From: Pseudomonadota bacterium
GTDB lineage: Bacteria > Pseudomonadota > Gammaproteobacteria > Burkholderiales > Thiobacillaceae
Assembly: GCA_021791235.1 (NCBI GenBank)
Contig: JAJYXA010000133.1
Location: forward strand, 1-6,507
Reading direction: 5' to 3'
DNA: 6,507 bases
A program made the position numbers and the translations under genes. The notes beneath the pieces were generated by a model that was not told where the DNA came from, searched no databases, and worked only from the letters and a program-made list of their open reading frames with translations. Below, one piece after another: positions 4,914 through 6,507 of the stretch; position 1 is the first letter of the stretch, and the number at the start of each line of letters is the position of its first letter.

Positions 4914-6507
4914 ATGGGTGCATCCCTCGGGCAAGAAGCGAGTATCGAGCTCGCAACAATCTATGAAATCAGCAAGATACTGAGTTCATCTCTCGACCTC
5001 AACAAGACGGCGAGGGAAGTGCTCGGCGTGCTTTCTTCGCATCTCAAGATGCGGCGGGGCATGATCAGTTTGGTGCAGCCATCGGGTGAGCTGCACGTTG
5101 TTGAGGCGACCGGCATGTCGGCCGAGGCCGCCCGGCGCGGGCGATTTCGCAAGGGCGAGGGTATCACCGGAAAAATCCTTGAAACGGGCGTGCCCATGGT
5201 GGTGCCGGATGTGGCGAAAGAGCCGTTGTTCCTGAACCGTACGGGTTCGCGCAGCCTGGGCGAGGGAAGGATCGTCGCCTTCATCGGCGTGCCGATCAAA
5301 GTGGGACGGGAAACCATCGGAGTGCTCAGCGTGGACCGCGAAGTGGACAGCGCGCCCATGAATTTCGAAGGGCTGGTTCGCTTCCTGGCCATGATCGCCA
5401 ACCTGATCGGGCAGACCGCGCGCCTGCACCGGAATGTGGCGGCCGAACGCGAGGAACTGATGCAGCGGCAGCAGCGCCTGCAAAAGGAACTGCAGGGCAA
5501 GTACAGCCTGGACAATGTCATCGGCCGCAGCAAGCGTATGCAGGAGGTCTTCGCCGAAGTGCACCAGGCGGCCCCGGGCAAGTCGACCGTGCTGCTGCGC
5601 GGCGAGAGCGGCACCGGCAAGGAAGTCATCGCCCGCTCGATCCACTATCTGAGCCCGCGCAAGGACGCGCCCTTCGTCAAGGTCAACTGCGCCGCATTGT
5701 CCGAGACGCTGCTCGAATCCGAGCTGTTCGGCCACGAGAAAGGTTCGTTCACCGGCGCCACGCAAGAGCGCAAAGGCCGCTTCGAAATGGCCCATGGCGG
5801 CACCTTGTTCCTGGACGAACTGGGGGAGATATCGGCCGCGTTCCAGACCAAGTTGCTGCGCGTGCTGCAGGAGCGGGAATTCGAGCGTGTGGGCGGAAAC
5901 AAGTCGATCAAGGTGGACGTGCGCCTGATCGCGGCCACCAACCGCAATTTGGAAGAAGATGTGGCCAAGGGCGTATTCCGCGCCGACCTGTACTACCGGA
6001 TCAACGTGGTGAGCATCTTCCTGCCGCCCCTGCGCGAGCGGCGCGAAGACATTCCGCTGCTGGTGCAGCATTTCCTCGAAAAATTCAACCGCGAGAACGA
6101 GCGCAAGCTAGCCATCACGCCAGACGCGATGGAGGTGATGCTGAAGTGCAACTGGCCGGGCAACGTGCGCGAGCTGGAAAACTGCGTCGAGCGCACCGCG
6201 ACCATGGCGCGCTCGGGCACAATCCACGACATCGACCTGCCGTGCCAGCAGAACAAGTGCTTCTCGCAGGTGTTGCAGCATTACGGCAAGGTGCAGCAGG
6301 CGATCCCCATCATGCCTGTGCCGGCGGCGAGCCAGCCCGAAGCCTTCGATGCCGCCGACGCGGAGGCCGGCGTAGAGCCGGCCATGATGAGCGAGCGCGA
6401 ACGCCTGGTGTGGGCCATGGAACAATGCGGATGGGTGCAGGCGAAAGCGGCGCGCCTGCTGAATCTGACGCCGCGCCAGATCGGCTACGCGCTGTCGAAA
6501 TACAACA
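4914..6507 (+). CDS. nifA: Nif-specific sigma-54 activator NifA (3' end cut off)
   Basis: NifA is the enhancer-binding protein that activates nif operons with RpoN. The window holds 531 codons without a stop; NifA proteins usually end about 5-10 residues after the last visible motif. An N-terminal GAF domain (about 15-180) is followed by a charged linker (EREELMQRQQRLQKEL). The AAA+ domain runs from about 200 (DNVIGRSKRMQEVF) with Walker A GESGTGKE (230-237), the sigma-54 contact loop GSFTGA (277-282, usually GAFTGA) and Walker B LFLDELGE (D301/E302). The NifA cysteine motif is complete: Cys412, 424, 444 and 449, in C-X11-C-X19-C-X4-C spacing. This marks the oxygen-sensitive class that works without NifL. 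The C-terminal helix-turn-helix (about 492-531, GWVQAKAARLLNLTPRQIGYAL) binds TGT-N10-ACA sites. The ATG at 4914 follows a strong Shine-Dalgarno sequence and a consensus sigma-54 promoter. Other activators such as VnfA or AnfA are less likely given this cysteine spacing and HTH. Confidence 0.96.
   Translation, partial: MGASLGQEASIELATIYEISKILSSSLDLNKTAREVLGVLSSHLKMRRGMISLVQPSGELHVVEATGMSAEAARRGRFRKGEGITGKILETGVPMVVPDVAKEPLFLNRTGSRSLGEGRIVAFIGVPIKVGRETIGVLSVDREVDSAPMNFEGLVRFLAMIANLIGQTARLHRNVAAEREELMQRQQRLQKELQGKYSLDNVIGRSKRMQEVFAEVHQAAPGKSTVLLRGESGTGKEVIARSIHYLSPRKDAPFVKVNCAALSETLLESELFGHEKGSFTGATQERKGRFEMAHGGTLFLDELGEISAAFQTKLLRVLQEREFERVGGNKSIKVDVRLIAATNRNLEEDVAKGVFRADLYYRINVVSIFLPPLRERREDIPLLVQHFLEKFNRENERKLAITPDAMEVMLKCNWPGNVRELENCVERTATMARSGTIHDIDLPCQQNKCFSQVLQHYGKVQQAIPIMPVPAASQPEAFDAADAEAGVEPAMMSERERLVWAMEQCGWVQAKAARLLNLTPRQIGYALSKYN

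Noticed and set aside
4724..4966. An 80-residue open frame on the plus strand before nifA
   Set aside because: It runs through the terminator hairpin, the sigma-54 promoter and the nifA start. The translation has no recognisable pattern.
4986..6071. Long minus-strand open frame opposite nifA (with another at 4961-5629)
   Set aside because: It is the complement of a strongly conserved nifA coding frame. The His/Gln/Leu-rich translation shows no family features.

Overview
The window is GC-rich and looks like ordinary chromosome from a nitrogen-fixing proteobacterium. I infer a betaproteobacterium, or a gammaproteobacterium close to that type. The reasons are the UreG type, the divergent tesA / ybbA-ybbP layout shared with E. 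coli and Pseudomonas, and a NifA that carries the oxygen-sensing cysteine signature typical of alpha- and betaproteobacterial NifA. The genus cannot be fixed from the sequence alone.

Layout. Positions 1-260 (+) hold the 3' end of ureG, the urease nickel-insertion GTPase. A 115-base convergent gap (261-375) follows and contains three consecutive perfect or nested inverted repeats. On the minus strand, 376-2904 encodes an 842-residue FtsX/MacB-type permease (YbbP) and 2901-3572 its ATPase (YbbA). The two genes overlap by ATGA. The gap before the divergent tesA contains two strong short palindromes and a GGGTCA direct repeat. The open frame of ybbA runs through the palindromes to an ATG at 3662, but that start looks wrong. 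On the plus strand, 3691-4317 is tesA, a periplasmic GDSL esterase/thioesterase. It overlaps by ATGA with a small SEC-C/UPF0225 (YchJ-like) gene at 4314-4697. A hairpin at 4730-4751 probably ends this pair.

The last region (about 4800-6507) is nifA, the sigma-54-dependent master activator of nitrogenase genes. It is almost complete and runs off the right edge a few codons before its expected end. Upstream lies a 16-base perfect match to the -24/-12 sigma-54 promoter consensus (4830-4845), so nifA itself appears to be sigma-54 dependent. No canonical NifA upstream activator site is visible in the roughly 270 bases before it, which points to NtrC or another enhancer-binding protein. No nifL lies upstream in the window, and the protein has the C-X11-C-X19-C-X4-C motif, so oxygen control is probably intrinsic to NifA.

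I found no mobile element, CRISPR array, tRNA or rRNA, and no clearly new multi-gene system. The points most worth a second look are the nifA promoter and its missing activator site, the palindromes at the ybbA start, and the hairpin cluster after ureG.
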